Of a DNA stretch of 64,000 nucleotides, positions 1 to 8,348 are shown piece by piece. Position numbers and translations under genes: made by a program. The number at the start of each line of letters is the position of its first letter. Within the stretch, counting starts at the first letter, position 1. The notes beneath the pieces are model-generated. The model had not been told where the DNA came from. It ran no database searches and saw only the letters and a program-made list of their open reading frames with translations. Origin of the DNA: Enhydrobacter aerosaccus (GTDB lineage: Bacteria > Pseudomonadota > Alphaproteobacteria > Reyranellales > Reyranellaceae); assembly GCA_903832005.1 (NCBI GenBank), contig CAIKZO010000065.1, positions 1 through 64,000 on the forward strand, in the 5' to 3' direction.

Positions 1-2
1 AA

Positions 3-79
3 TGGCGTCCCCGAGAGGATTCGAACCTCCGACCTCCGGTTTAGGAAACCGCTGCTCTATCCGGCTGAGCTACGGGGAC
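3..79 (-). tRNA. tRNA-Arg (anticodon CCU)
   Basis: Read on the minus strand this is a 77-nt cloverleaf that includes an encoded CCA end (plus-strand positions 3-5). The acceptor stem pairs GTCCCCG with CGGGGAC. The anticodon loop is TTCCTAA, giving anticodon CCU for the arginine codon AGG. The T arm contains GGTTCGAATCC. It is the first element in the window, so its upstream and downstream partners are only partly seen. Confidence 0.95.
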
Positions 80-113
80 GTGGGCCGGGGCATAGCAAGA
101 AACGCCCCGCCTG

Positions 114-584
114 TCAGCGCCGCCGGACGGCCAGGAAGCCGATGACGAGGAACACCACGAGGACGAGGCCCTGGGCGATCGCAAAGGGCGGCTCGCTGCC
201 GGTCGGGGCCAGTTGGTGCAGCCCTGGTATCTTGCCGAAGGCCTGGGCGATCAGGACGAAGACGTCGAAGTAGAGGCTGGCCACCAGGCCCGCGACCCAG
301 ATTGCCCGCCAGGCGCCGGCAAGCGCGAAGGCGTAGCGCGCGAGCAGCGTCACCGCGAGAACGACCAGCGCGATGATGCCGAGGATGTGCGAGGGCAGGA
401 GCTTGACGAAGGGAAAGCCGAAGCCGGTCACGCTGGTCGCGATCGCGGTCACCAGGAAGACCGTCAGCCAGGTGCCGGTCTCGCGCGCCTGCAACAGACC
501 GCGCACCACGACGATGCCTGCAACCAGCGCGATGAGGCTGAGCGCGACATGAAACAACGTGAAGATCAGAAGACCGGTACTCAT
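114..584 (-). CDS. Small multi-pass membrane protein, function unknown
   Basis: A 156-residue, very hydrophobic protein with about four transmembrane segments (roughly residues 3-28, 36-58, 64-90 and 93-110) and a final one near 134-152 ending in an Arg-rich tail, consistent with a cytoplasmic C-terminus. The ATG at 584 follows a good ribosome-binding site (GGGGGAG) about six bases upstream. I recognise no family motif or catalytic residue. It lies between a tRNA-Arg gene and a bactofilin gene on the same strand, but the 58-nt gap to the bactofilin stop does not prove an operon. It is probably a real inner-membrane protein because length, start and hydrophobicity agree. Confidence 0.75.
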   Translation of the reverse strand: MSTGLLIFTLFHVALSLIALVAGIVVVRGLLQARETGTWLTVFLVTAIATSVTGFGFPFVKLLPSHILGIIALVVLAVTLLARYAFALAGAWRAIWVAGLVASLYFDVFVLIAQAFGKIPGLHQLAPTGSEPPFAIAQGLVLVVFLVIGFLAVRRR

Positions 585-642
585 GGCAATCTCCCCCGAG
601 AAATGCTGATGCGGCCTTCCTAGCGTTTTTTAACACGGCAGG

Positions 643-1131
643 CTATTCGGCCGCCGCAAGCTGAGCCGTCTGTTCCGGTTCCATCAGGTCGAGGTCGGGC
701 AGCGGCACCGGCTTGTCAGTCTGGGCGCCGGGCAGCCGCTTGCACTGGCCTTCAAGCTGGGCGCCGGCTTCGATAGCCAGCACGTCGTGGGTGACGCCGC
801 CCTGCACCCGGGCGGTCGACGACAGCGTCACCGTGCCGGCTTTGATCGAACCGCGCACCGTGCCCGAGACCGCCACCGCCTTGGCGATGATGTCGCCTTC
901 GACCTCACCGCCCTCGGCGACCACGAGATTGCCGGCCTCGATGCGGCCGAACACCTTGCCTTCGACCTGGACGTCGCCCTTGCCCGAGAGGTTGCCGTTG
1001 ATCGTCAGGTCAGCGCTGATGATCGACGGCACTCCCGAGATAAGATGTGCCTTGGCCGCTATCGAAGCTGGCGAATGCGTCCGGCCCGAAGGAAATTTCT
1101 TGTGCAACGACGTGATCTGCTTCTGGAACAT
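643..1131 (-). CDS. Bactofilin (polymer-forming cytoskeletal protein)
   Basis: A 162-residue protein with a central DUF583/bactofilin domain (about residues 35-130) made of short glycine- and valine-rich repeats that form a right-handed beta-helix. Typical stretches include INGNLSGKGDVQVEGKVFG and EVEGDIIAKAVAVSGTVRG. The N-terminal and C-terminal tails are polar and Pro-rich, as in the family. Bactofilins polymerise without nucleotide at the membrane and position cell-wall enzymes. The gene directly follows and overlaps an M23 peptidase gene, the usual bactofilin partner, which suggests a wall-shaping module. The ATG at 1131 follows an AGGTC-like ribosome-binding site and lies inside the peptidase reading frame. 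Confidence 0.92.
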   Translation of the reverse strand: MFQKQITSLHKKFPSGRTHSPASIAAKAHLISGVPSIISADLTINGNLSGKGDVQVEGKVFGRIEAGNLVVAEGGEVEGDIIAKAVAVSGTVRGSIKAGTVTLSSTARVQGGVTHDVLAIEAGAQLEGQCKRLPGAQTDKPVPLPDLDLMEPEQTAQLAAAE

Positions 1132-2272
1132 GGTGACCTGCCTTTAGAAAATTGACGGGATTGCGGGCGCGTCCATCCACCCTGACTTCGTAATGAAGAT
1201 GCATCGCCGTCACGCGGCCGGTGCCGCCGACGATGCCGAGCTGCTCATGCAAGGCGACGGGCGCGCCTGTCTTGACGAGAATTTTGCTGAGGTGCGCGTA
1301 GCGCGTGGTGAGACCGTAGCCGTGGTCGATCTCGACCAGGTTGCCGTAGTCGCTGTGCCAGCCGGCGAAGCTCACGACGCCGTCGGCCGTCGCCATGACT
1401 TGCGTAGCCGACGTGCCCTTCAGGTCGACGCCTTCGTGCAGGGCGTCTCGGCCAGTGAAGGGATCGTGGCGGTAGCCGAAGCCGTCGAAGATCTGCAGCT
1501 CGGCCAGCGGGCTGGCGAGCGGCATGTGGGCCAGCACGTCGCGCAACGCCGCCAGCCGCTCGACGCCCCAGCTCAGGCTCGCCAAGCGGCGGGAATCGCC
1601 GCTGCTGTCGCTCCGCACCGCGCGCTCGCTCCAGGGCACGAAAGGCCCGCCCCGCGGCCGGGCGGCGTCGGGCTTGCCGCTGGCCTTGAGGACATGGCCG
1701 GGATCGACGCCGGTCGCCGCCAGGATGCTTTCGATCGCAGCGATCGTGCGGCTGGTGCGGGCATGGAGGTCGAGCAGCGTTTCGCGGTCGGCAGCGATGG
1801 CAGCGATGGCAGCGTCACGTTCAGCCAGCGCCTGGTCGCGCTCGGCCAGTGCGCGATCGCGATCGAGCGAGGCCTCGGCGCGGTCGGCGATCGCCTGCGC
1901 GATGGCCGATTCGCGCGAGTTGATCATGCCGTCGATGTCGAAGTTCAGTTCCGCCGAGACAACGACCGGCGCAGGCTCTGCTTCGATCGTCTCCGCGTGC
2001 GGGGCCTCCCGCTCGGCCACGACAACCATCTCGACGGGCTGGTTGCGCGTCACGGCGACAAGCGCGACCGCGCAGGCGAAGAGGCTAAGGCTGCCGACCC
2101 CGACGATGGCGATCTGGCGGCGCAGTAGCACGTGGCTCATCGCTCCCGGTAATTTGCCACGACGCAGCGCACGAAGATCCGCAAAGCGAGTCTTCTTGCC
2201 ACGCATCCACGCCACGAGTTCCGCTCGCCAGCGCCGGATGCGTTCGCCGATGCGAACGATTGCCGGAGTCAT
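1010..2272 (-). CDS. M23 family metallopeptidase (LytM domain), membrane anchored
   Basis: A 420-residue protein with a basic cytoplasmic N-terminus, one transmembrane helix at about residues 52-74, an Ala/Glu/Arg-rich coiled coil at about 118-185, and a LytM/M23 domain at about 262-376. Zinc ligands are visible as H279 and D283 (HEGVD) and H360 of the HLH motif at 358-360, with catalytic H327. It should therefore be an active periplasmic peptidoglycan endopeptidase. The last 40 residues lie after the domain and are encoded in the 122-nt overlap with the bactofilin gene. The start at 2272 has an AGAGGGG ribosome-binding site. It resembles the LmdC/Csd1-type bactofilin-associated peptidases by context; the name is not proven. 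Confidence 0.9.
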   Translation of the reverse strand: MTPAIVRIGERIRRWRAELVAWMRGKKTRFADLRALRRGKLPGAMSHVLLRRQIAIVGVGSLSLFACAVALVAVTRNQPVEMVVVAEREAPHAETIEAEPAPVVVSAELNFDIDGMINSRESAIAQAIADRAEASLDRDRALAERDQALAERDAAIAAIAADRETLLDLHARTSRTIAAIESILAATGVDPGHVLKASGKPDAARPRGGPFVPWSERAVRSDSSGDSRRLASLSWGVERLAALRDVLAHMPLASPLAELQIFDGFGYRHDPFTGRDALHEGVDLKGTSATQVMATADGVVSFAGWHSDYGNLVEIDHGYGLTTRYAHLSKILVKTGAPVALHEQLGIVGGTGRVTAMHLHYEVRVDGRARNPVNFLKAGHHVPEADHVVAQEISFGPDAFASFDSGQGTSYLGSAVDHQR

Positions 2273-2486
2273 CCCCTCTTACGCCCCCAAAGTAGACAGG
2301 CCGGAACCTGACGGTTCTCTTCTTTGTCGTAGATAAAAAATTCTGCGCGCCCCGCGTTACGGCACCATGAAGAGATGCCGCCCCCACGCGGAATAGTTCC
2401 ACAAGTTCGAAGCAACAAGAATGCCGAAGAAATTTGCATCGCCTTCAAGGAAAGCGAAGCGGATGTAGGTGGCGCGTTTCGACCTA
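2273..2486. other. Intergenic region upstream of the M23 gene
   Basis: The 214-bp stretch between the M23 start and the GntR stop holds no convincing gene. Near 2301-2320 there is a small inverted repeat (GAACC-GTCA-GGTTC on the minus strand) and an AT-rich run at about 2330-2342. These could belong to the M23-bactofilin promoter, but no clear -35/-10 pair was found. Confidence 0.4.
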
Positions 2487-3140
2487 CTAGGGATTGCGAC
2501 CGATCTGCGCGATCATGTCGGCGAAGACTTTTCCGCCCACGCCGATGTGCTGGGTCATGGCGGCATGCGCGGCATTTTCATCGCCGAGCGCAATCGCTTT
2601 CATCACCTCTGCATGCTCGGCAAAAGAACTGCGAATGCGCGACGCCGTCTCGAAGCCGGTGCGGCGATAGGCACGCAGGCGGCCGCGCGTCTGGCGGATC
2701 TGCTGCACCAGATAGTCGTTCGCCGCGCCGCGATAGATGAGGGCATGGAACTGAGCGTTCGCTTCGCCGTAGCGCTCTTGCGACAGTGCCTCGACTGCAG
2801 GCTGTCCCAGTTCATGCGTGCGCCGTAACGCGTCACGACTTTCGGGCGCCATGCGCCGTGCCGCGAGTCGGGCAGCTTCTGCCTCGAGCACGACCAACAC
2901 TTCGAACAGCGAGACCGCGTCGCCCGGCGACTGACCCAGCACGACTGCACCTCGGCGCGGCTCGATTCGCACCAGTCCCACCGTCGCGAGCTGCAGCAGC
3001 GCCTCGCGCGCCGGGGTCCGCGAGACGTTGAAGCGCTCCGCGATCGTCTGCTCGTCGAGGCGGATGCCCGGACGCAAGGCGCCGGACCCGATCTCCTCTT
3101 CGATCTGGCGGCGGACCTGCTCGCTCAATTTTCGACGCAT
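2487..3140 (-). CDS. GntR family transcriptional regulator (FCD subfamily)
   Basis: A 217-residue regulator with an N-terminal winged helix-turn-helix at about residues 8-70 (including EQTIAERFNVSRTPAREALL) and an all-helical FCD ligand-binding domain at about 78-210. FCD regulators usually sense carboxylates or CoA esters and repress the adjacent operon. It is transcribed away from the acyl-CoA dehydrogenase operon, with a candidate operator in the 78-bp gap. The reading frame is open further upstream to 3488, but that extension runs over the divergent gene and has no domain, so the ATG at 3140 is chosen. It probably controls the operon from 3219 to about 8311. Confidence 0.9.
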   Translation of the reverse strand: MRRKLSEQVRRQIEEEIGSGALRPGIRLDEQTIAERFNVSRTPAREALLQLATVGLVRIEPRRGAVVLGQSPGDAVSLFEVLVVLEAEAARLAARRMAPESRDALRRTHELGQPAVEALSQERYGEANAQFHALIYRGAANDYLVQQIRQTRGRLRAYRRTGFETASRIRSSFAEHAEVMKAIALGDENAAHAAMTQHIGVGGKVFADMIAQIGRNP

Positions 3141-3148
3141 GGCTGCTA

Positions 3149-3177
3149 TGTATACGTTATTTGTATTTATGTACACA
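3149..3177. promoter_or_regulatory. Candidate GntR/FCD operator
   Basis: The AT-rich gap between the divergent regulator and the catabolic operon contains TGTATAC (3149-3155) and TGTACACA (3170-3177), two half-site-like words separated by about 14 bases. GTATAC-type cores are common in FCD-regulator operators. Assignment rests on position and similarity only. Confidence 0.45.
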
Positions 3178-3183
3178 GAGAGG

Positions 3184-3209
3184 CCTCTGTGCCACTGTGG
3201 GCGCAGAGG
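3184..3209 (+). promoter_or_regulatory. Hairpin covering the ribosome-binding site of the acyl-CoA dehydrogenase gene
   Basis: CCTCTGTGCC (3184-3193) pairs with GGCGCAGAGG (3200-3209) to give a 10-bp stem with one G-T pair and a 6-nt loop. The right arm contains the AGAGG of the ribosome-binding site for the ATG at 3219. No T-run follows, so it is not a standard terminator. It could limit translation of the first gene of the operon. Confidence 0.45.
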
Positions 3210-3218
3210 AATTGACTG

Positions 3219-4412
3219 ATGAATCTCAAGGAAACGGCCGAAGACCGTGCCTTTCGCCTTGCCGTGCGCGAGTTCGTGCAGCGCGAGCTGCCAGCGGACA
3301 TCCGCAAGCACAATGAAGAAGGCTGGGAGCCCGAGAAGGACGAGATGGCGCGCTGGCACCGCATCCTGGCGCGCCAGGGTTGGCTCGCGCCGTCCTGGCC
3401 GAAGGACTACGGCGGCACCGGCTGGACCCTGATGCAGCGGCACATCTTCGAAGAAGAGTGCGCGCTCAACTATTGCCCGCCGGTCCACATCTTCAACATC
3501 GCCATGATCGGGCCGATCCTGATCGAGTACGGCACCGAGGCGCAGAAGCAGCGCTACCTGCCGAAGATCCTCGATGTCGAGGAATGGTGGTGCCAGGGCT
3601 ATTCAGAACCCGACGCCGGCTCCGACCTTGCCGCGCTCAAGACCGACGCGCGGCTCGAGGGTGACCACTACATCGTGAACGGCACCAAGGTGTGGACCTC
3701 GCTTGCCCACTGGGCGACACACATCTTCTGTCTCGTGCGCACGAAGAAAGACGGCAAGCCGCAGGAAGGCATCTCCTTCCTGCTGATGGACATGACCGCA
3801 CGCGGCACGTCGATCCAGCCGATCCCGACCCTCAACGGCCAGCACATCTTCAACCAGGTCGTCTTCGAGAACGTGCGCGTGCCGAAGGAGAACCTGATCC
3901 ACCGCGAGAACGAGGGCTGGACGGTGGCCAAGTCGCTGCTCGACCACGAGCGGCTGTTCCTCGCGCGCGTCGGCGACAACAAGAAGCGCCTGCAACGGCT
4001 GAAGGACATCGCGCGCAAGGAGCTGGCGCACGGCAAGCCGCTGATCGAGCACGACTGGTTCCGCCGCAAATTGGCGCAATACGAAGTGCGGGTCCGCGCG
4101 CTCGATCTCACGGTGCTGCGCTTCATCGCCAAGGCCGATAGTGGCCAGGGCCTCGATCCCTCGGTCACCATGTTGAAGCTGGCCGGCACCGAGCTGCTGC
4201 AGGACCTGCTGCAGGAGACGGTCGATGCGCTGGGCTATTACGGCCTGCCGTTCCAGCAGCACGGCATCGCCAATGACGAACTCGCGCCGCCGTTCGGGCC
4301 CGAGCATGCGATCGGCGCGTCGAACGCGCGCTTCCGCAGCCGCGCTTTCACGATTGCCGGCGGCGGCAGCGAGATCCAGCACAACATCATGGCCAAGCAC
4401 CTTCTGAAGTGA
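3219..4412 (+). CDS. Acyl-CoA dehydrogenase, large-subunit type
   Basis: A 397-residue flavoprotein that should oxidise an acyl-CoA to the 2,3-enoyl-CoA, passing electrons to ETF. The N-terminal helical domain (1-120) is followed by the FAD/substrate motif GYSEPDAGSDL (127-137), the middle beta domain and a C-terminal helical domain ending in GGGSEIQHNIMAKHLL, the adenine/FAD contact seen in PimC-like enzymes. It is followed after 10 bp by a second, smaller acyl-CoA dehydrogenase, the arrangement of heteromeric enzymes such as PimC/PimD or actinobacterial FadE pairs. AGAGGA precedes the ATG. The substrate is not known; neighbours suggest a dicarboxylic or branched acyl-CoA. Confidence 0.9.
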   Translation: MNLKETAEDRAFRLAVREFVQRELPADIRKHNEEGWEPEKDEMARWHRILARQGWLAPSWPKDYGGTGWTLMQRHIFEEECALNYCPPVHIFNIAMIGPILIEYGTEAQKQRYLPKILDVEEWWCQGYSEPDAGSDLAALKTDARLEGDHYIVNGTKVWTSLAHWATHIFCLVRTKKDGKPQEGISFLLMDMTARGTSIQPIPTLNGQHIFNQVVFENVRVPKENLIHRENEGWTVAKSLLDHERLFLARVGDNKKRLQRLKDIARKELAHGKPLIEHDWFRRKLAQYEVRVRALDLTVLRFIAKADSGQGLDPSVTMLKLAGTELLQDLLQETVDALGYYGLPFQQHGIANDELAPPFGPEHAIGASNARFRSRAFTIAGGGSEIQHNIMAKHLLK

Positions 4413-4422
4413 GGCAGAGCGC

Positions 4423-5523
4423 ATGGACTTCGACCTCAGCGACGAGCAGCGCATGCTCGACGACGGCGCCCGCCGCTTCATCGCCCAGCGCTACGACCTG
4501 ACGGCCAGACGCCGCAGCGTCGAGAGCGTCGGCGGTTTTTCGCGCGATATCTGGAAGACCTTCGCCCAGTTGGGCTGGCTCGACGTGAACCAGCCTGTCG
4601 ACCTGATGGTGATGATGGAACGGCTGGGCCACGGGCTGGTGGTCGAGCCCTATCTCGCCAACGTCGCGCTGGCCGGCGGCCTCCTCGAACGCACCGGCGA
4701 TCCGGCAATGCTCCTGCCCAGGCTCGGAGCGGGCGAGGTCCAGCTCGCGGCCGCGATCGCCGAGCCGCAAGCGCGCTTCGACCTGCACGATATCGTGACG
4801 CAGGCCAAACCGACGAGCGACGGCTGGCTTCTCTCCGGCGCCAAGACGCTGGTGCTCAATGCACCCAATGCCGATTGGCTCGTCGTGGTCGCGCGCACCT
4901 CGGGCGCGCTGCGTGATGCGTCGGGTCTGTCGCTTTTCCTCGTCCCGGCGAAGGCTGCTGGCGTCGAGATCCGCCCCATACGCACACAGGACGATTTCCC
5001 CGCGGGCGACGTGCGGCTGACCGATGTCGTTGTCGGCAAGGGCGCGCTGCTCGGTGCCAGGGACGAGGCGCTGCCCACCCTGCAGCGCGTGGTCGACGGC
5101 GCGATGATGGCGGACGCGGCCTATGCGTTGGGCTGCATGGATTATCTCGTCGCGGCGACCGCCGACTATCTCAAGACGCGCAAGCAGTTCGGCAAGCCAC
5201 TCGCCACCTTCCAGGTGCTGCAGCATCGCCTCGTGCAGATGCATGCCGCCCTCGAGGAGGCGCGCTCGCTGGTGATCGGCGGCACGCTCGCACTCGACGA
5301 CGAAGATGCCGCCGAGCGGCTGGCCGCGGTGTCGTCAGCCAAGGTGCAGGTCAACCAGGCCGCGCGCCTGATCGGCCAGGAAGCCATCCAGATGCATGGC
5401 GGCATCGGCATGACCGACGCGCTGATCGTCGGCAACTATTACAAGCGGCTGCTCTCGGTCAGCACACTGTTCGGCGACACCGACCACCATCTCGGCCGGC
5501 TGGCCGACAAGATCGCGGCGTAG
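4423..5523 (+). CDS. Acyl-CoA dehydrogenase, small-subunit type
   Basis: A 366-residue acyl-CoA dehydrogenase paralogue. The N-terminal domain begins MDFDLSDEQRMLDDGARRFI. The C-terminal domain carries TRKQFGKPLATFQVLQHRL and QEAIQMHGGIGMTDALIVG, which are FAD and subunit-contact signatures. The middle domain is less conserved, as in PimD-like partner subunits. The gene starts 10 bp after its paralogue, so co-translation and an alpha2beta2 complex are likely. It would act in the cytoplasm in beta-oxidation of an unidentified acyl-CoA. Confidence 0.9.
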   Translation: MDFDLSDEQRMLDDGARRFIAQRYDLTARRRSVESVGGFSRDIWKTFAQLGWLDVNQPVDLMVMMERLGHGLVVEPYLANVALAGGLLERTGDPAMLLPRLGAGEVQLAAAIAEPQARFDLHDIVTQAKPTSDGWLLSGAKTLVLNAPNADWLVVVARTSGALRDASGLSLFLVPAKAAGVEIRPIRTQDDFPAGDVRLTDVVVGKGALLGARDEALPTLQRVVDGAMMADAAYALGCMDYLVAATADYLKTRKQFGKPLATFQVLQHRLVQMHAALEEARSLVIGGTLALDDEDAAERLAAVSSAKVQVNQAARLIGQEAIQMHGGIGMTDALIVGNYYKRLLSVSTLFGDTDHHLGRLADKIAA

Positions 5524-5542
5524 ACCGCAGCTGGAGGATCCC

Positions 5543-6511
5543 ATGACGTTTCATCGCCGCCGATTTCTTGCCGCGTCTGCGGCGACCAGCCTCTTCGCAC
5601 CGTCGATCGCGCGTGCGCAGAAGGCGTGGCCGGACAAGCAGGTGAAGATCATTATCCCCTACGCACCAGGTGGTCCGACCGACGTCACCACGCGCATCGT
5701 GCTCACCAAGGCGATGGCCTCCCTCGGCCAATCGGCGCTGTTCGACAATCGCGCTGGCGCCAGCGGCATCATCGGCGCGGAAGTGTTCAAGACGTCGCCG
5801 GCCGATGGCTCGACTTTCTTTGCCGCCACCGTCGGCATCCTCTGCATTACCCAGCATCTCCAGCCGGTGCCCTACGATGCCGACCGCGATTTCCTGCCGG
5901 TAGCCCGTACGGTGACGGGGTGGACCGGCATGGCCGTGCATCCCTCGGTGCCCGCCAAGACGCTCGAGGAGTTCATCGCCTACGCCAAGGCCAATCCCGG
6001 CAAGGTCAACTACGGCTCGCCGGGACAGGGCACCCTCTTCCACATCGTGGGCGAGATGCTGAACCTCGAAGCCGGCATCCAGATGACGCATGTGCCCTAC
6101 AAGGGCAGTGCGCCCGCGCTACAGGACCTGCTGTCGGGCCAGATCCAGGTGCAGTTCGATCCCTCGACGCTTCCCGCCATCGCCGACGGCCGCCTGCGCG
6201 GCCTCGCCGTGATCGGCGATGCGCGCTGGCCCGGCAAGCTCGACCTGCCGACCTTGAAGGAACAGGGTTACGGCAAGACTGGCGGCGATTCCTGGTACGG
6301 CATCGTCGCCGTGAAAGGCACGTCGCAGCCGATCATCGACACGCTGTCACGTGCCATCGATTCTGCGCTGAAGGATCCCGAGGTGATCGAGAAGCTCGCA
6401 GGCGTGCAGCACTTCGGCAGCTACCTTGCACCGGACGCATTCCGCCAGAAGATTTTGGTCGAGCGCCAGAACTTCGGCGACGTGATCGCCAAGGGTAACA
6501 TCAAGATCTGA
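5543..6511 (+). CDS. Bug/TctC family periplasmic substrate-binding receptor
   Basis: A 322-residue receptor of the tripartite tricarboxylate transporter (TTT) family. The N-terminus HRRRFLAASAATSLFAPSIARAQ is a Tat-like signal peptide with cleavage after ARA. The mature part shows the family hallmarks WPDKQVKIIIPYAPGGPTD, the aspartate-containing loop near PYDADRDF, and HVPYKGSAPALQDLLSGQIQ. These receptors bind carboxylates through two loops. No TctA/TctB membrane genes are in the window, so it is an orphan receptor here. GGAGG precedes the ATG, and it is embedded in the acyl-CoA operon, which suggests it captures the acid that the operon degrades. Confidence 0.93.
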   Translation: MTFHRRRFLAASAATSLFAPSIARAQKAWPDKQVKIIIPYAPGGPTDVTTRIVLTKAMASLGQSALFDNRAGASGIIGAEVFKTSPADGSTFFAATVGILCITQHLQPVPYDADRDFLPVARTVTGWTGMAVHPSVPAKTLEEFIAYAKANPGKVNYGSPGQGTLFHIVGEMLNLEAGIQMTHVPYKGSAPALQDLLSGQIQVQFDPSTLPAIADGRLRGLAVIGDARWPGKLDLPTLKEQGYGKTGGDSWYGIVAVKGTSQPIIDTLSRAIDSALKDPEVIEKLAGVQHFGSYLAPDAFRQKILVERQNFGDVIAKGNIKI

Positions 6512-6534
6512 CGTATCAGCAAAGCAGGAAATCC

Positions 6535-7338
6535 ATGAGTGCCAGCAGCAGCGCCGACAACGAGCTCATCCAGTCGAGAGTCGAAGACCGCGGAGAGGCG
6601 GGCTGCGTCGCCTACGTCACCGTCAATAATCCAGAGAAGCGCAACACGCTCGGCATGCGCGGCAAGCAGGGTATTGCCGAGACGTTCACACGGCTCGCGA
6701 AGAACGATCGCATCCGTGTCGCCGTGATCACCGGTGCCGGCGAGAAGTCGTTCATCGCCGGCGCCGACATCGCCGAGATGAAGGATCTCGATGCCGACCA
6801 TGCCGCCGTCGAGCACGGGCTCACGCATGTGGCGAACGAATCGATCCGCATGTTTCCCGTGCCCGTCATCGCGCGCGTGAACGGCTGGTGCCTCGGCTTC
6901 GGCATGGAACTGGCCGCCGCCTGCGACATGCGGGTCGGCGCCGACACCTGCAAGTTCGGCATGCCCGAGGTACGCGTCGGCATCCCGTCGGGCATGGAGG
7001 CCAACCTGCTGCCCGCGCTGATCGGCTGGGGCAAGACCTGCGAACTGGTCTTCACCGGCGACATCATCGACGCCGACGAAGCCTATCGCTGCGGCTTCTT
7101 GCAGAAGAAGGTGCCGTATGCCGATCTCGACACGGCCGTCGAGGCGATGGTGGGCTCGATCCTGAAGGGCGGCCCGCGCGCCATCCGCCTGCAGAAGCAG
7201 CTCACCCGCGACTGGGAACGCATGTCGATCAGCGACGGCATCGCGCAGGGCATCCGTGCCTGCATAGCCGCCCGCAGCACCGACGAGCCGCGCCGCATGA
7301 TGGAAGCCTTCATCAACCGCAAGCGGACCAAAGCCTAA
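6535..7338 (+). CDS. Enoyl-CoA hydratase/isomerase family protein
   Basis: A 267-residue crotonase-fold protein. It has the oxyanion-hole segment AGADIAEM (about residues 77-84) and the second segment NGWCLGFGMELAAACDMRVG (about 119-138), where other crotonases place catalytic acids. MPEVRVGIPSGMEANLLPALIGWG matches the conserved active-site region. It probably hydrates the enoyl-CoA produced by the upstream dehydrogenase pair. AGGAAA lies before the ATG, and the gene sits between two Bug receptors in the same operon. The exact activity among hydratase, isomerase or hydrolase cannot be read from sequence alone. Confidence 0.9.
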   Translation: MSASSSADNELIQSRVEDRGEAGCVAYVTVNNPEKRNTLGMRGKQGIAETFTRLAKNDRIRVAVITGAGEKSFIAGADIAEMKDLDADHAAVEHGLTHVANESIRMFPVPVIARVNGWCLGFGMELAAACDMRVGADTCKFGMPEVRVGIPSGMEANLLPALIGWGKTCELVFTGDIIDADEAYRCGFLQKKVPYADLDTAVEAMVGSILKGGPRAIRLQKQLTRDWERMSISDGIAQGIRACIAARSTDEPRRMMEAFINRKRTKA

Positions 7339-7348
7339 GGAGGCGATC

Positions 7349-8311
7349 ATGTGGCTCCGCCTGCTGCTGCTCGCCCTCGCCGCCTGTCTTTCGCTCGACG
7401 CTCACGCGCAGGACTATCCTAACCACCCCTTGCGCCTCGTCGTGGGCTACGCGGCCGGCGGCGGCACCGACTCCGTCGCGCGCGTGATGGCACGACGGCT
7501 GAGCGAGGGGCTGGGGCAGCCGGTCGTCGTCGACAACAAGCCGGGCGGCGCGGGCGTCATCGCCACGCAGCTCGCCGTCAGCGCGCCGCCCGACGGTTAC
7601 ACGCTGCTGGCGGGCAATATCGGGCCGATCGCCGTCTATCCGTTCCTCTACAAGCTGCCCTACGATCCGCTGCGCGACCTCGAACCGGTGATGCTGATCG
7701 CGACGGCACCGCTGCTCGTCGTGGCCAACAACGACCTGCCTGTGAACTCGCTGCAGGAGCTGATCAAGCTCGCGCACGACAAACCCGGCAAGTTGAGCTA
7801 CTCCTCCGCCGGCGTGGGCTCGTCGAACCATCTCGCGGGCGCGCTGTTCAACATCCAGGCTGGCACGGATATCCAGCACGTCCCCTACAAGGGCGCGGCG
7901 CCGGCCGTCGAAGACCTGTTGTCGGGCCAGGTGCAGGTCTCGTTCCAGACGCTGCCGTCGGTCGGGAGCTTCGTGAAGGCCGGCCGGGTGAAGGCGCTCG
8001 CCGTGACCAGCGACAAGCGCTCGCCCGCCTTCCCCAATGTACCGACCGCGGCCGAAGCCGGCCTGAACGGCTTCGAGGTCGCCGCCTGGTACAGCATGAT
8101 GGTACCGGCCCACACGCCGCGCCCGATCGTCGATCGCCTGAACGCCGAGCTCGCCAAGGCGATGAAGGAGAAGGACGTTCTCGATATCCTCGCCGCCGAT
8201 GGCGCGGTCCCCGCGGTCACGACGCCGGAAGCCTTCGCCACCTTCATGCGCTCCGAGGCCGAGAAGTGGAGCCGGGTCGTGAAGATCTCCGGCATGAAGG
8301 CAGAGCAATAG
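7349..8311 (+). CDS. Bug/TctC family periplasmic substrate-binding receptor (second copy)
   Basis: A 320-residue receptor with a Sec signal peptide (about residues 1-21, LLLLALAACLSLDAHAQD) and TTT receptor signatures: YPNHPLRLVVGYAAGGGTDS, PYDPLRDLEPV and HVPYKGAAPAVEDLLSGQVQ. It starts 10 bp after the enoyl-CoA hydratase with a strong AAGGAGG site. It is clearly diverged from the receptor at 5543, so it likely binds a different or related carboxylate rather than being a recent duplicate. No cognate membrane subunits are nearby. Confidence 0.93.
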   Translation: MWLRLLLLALAACLSLDAHAQDYPNHPLRLVVGYAAGGGTDSVARVMARRLSEGLGQPVVVDNKPGGAGVIATQLAVSAPPDGYTLLAGNIGPIAVYPFLYKLPYDPLRDLEPVMLIATAPLLVVANNDLPVNSLQELIKLAHDKPGKLSYSSAGVGSSNHLAGALFNIQAGTDIQHVPYKGAAPAVEDLLSGQVQVSFQTLPSVGSFVKAGRVKALAVTSDKRSPAFPNVPTAAEAGLNGFEVAAWYSMMVPAHTPRPIVDRLNAELAKAMKEKDVLDILAADGAVPAVTTPEAFATFMRSEAEKWSRVVKISGMKAEQ

Positions 8312-8348
8312 GAGACCCGGAGGCCGGCCGTCGCTTAGAGTGCCGTGC

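Noticed and set aside
3141..3488. Possible N-terminal extension of the GntR regulator
   Set aside because: The extra 116 residues lie antisense to the acyl-CoA dehydrogenase gene, hold no domain, and the family length is met by ATG 3140.
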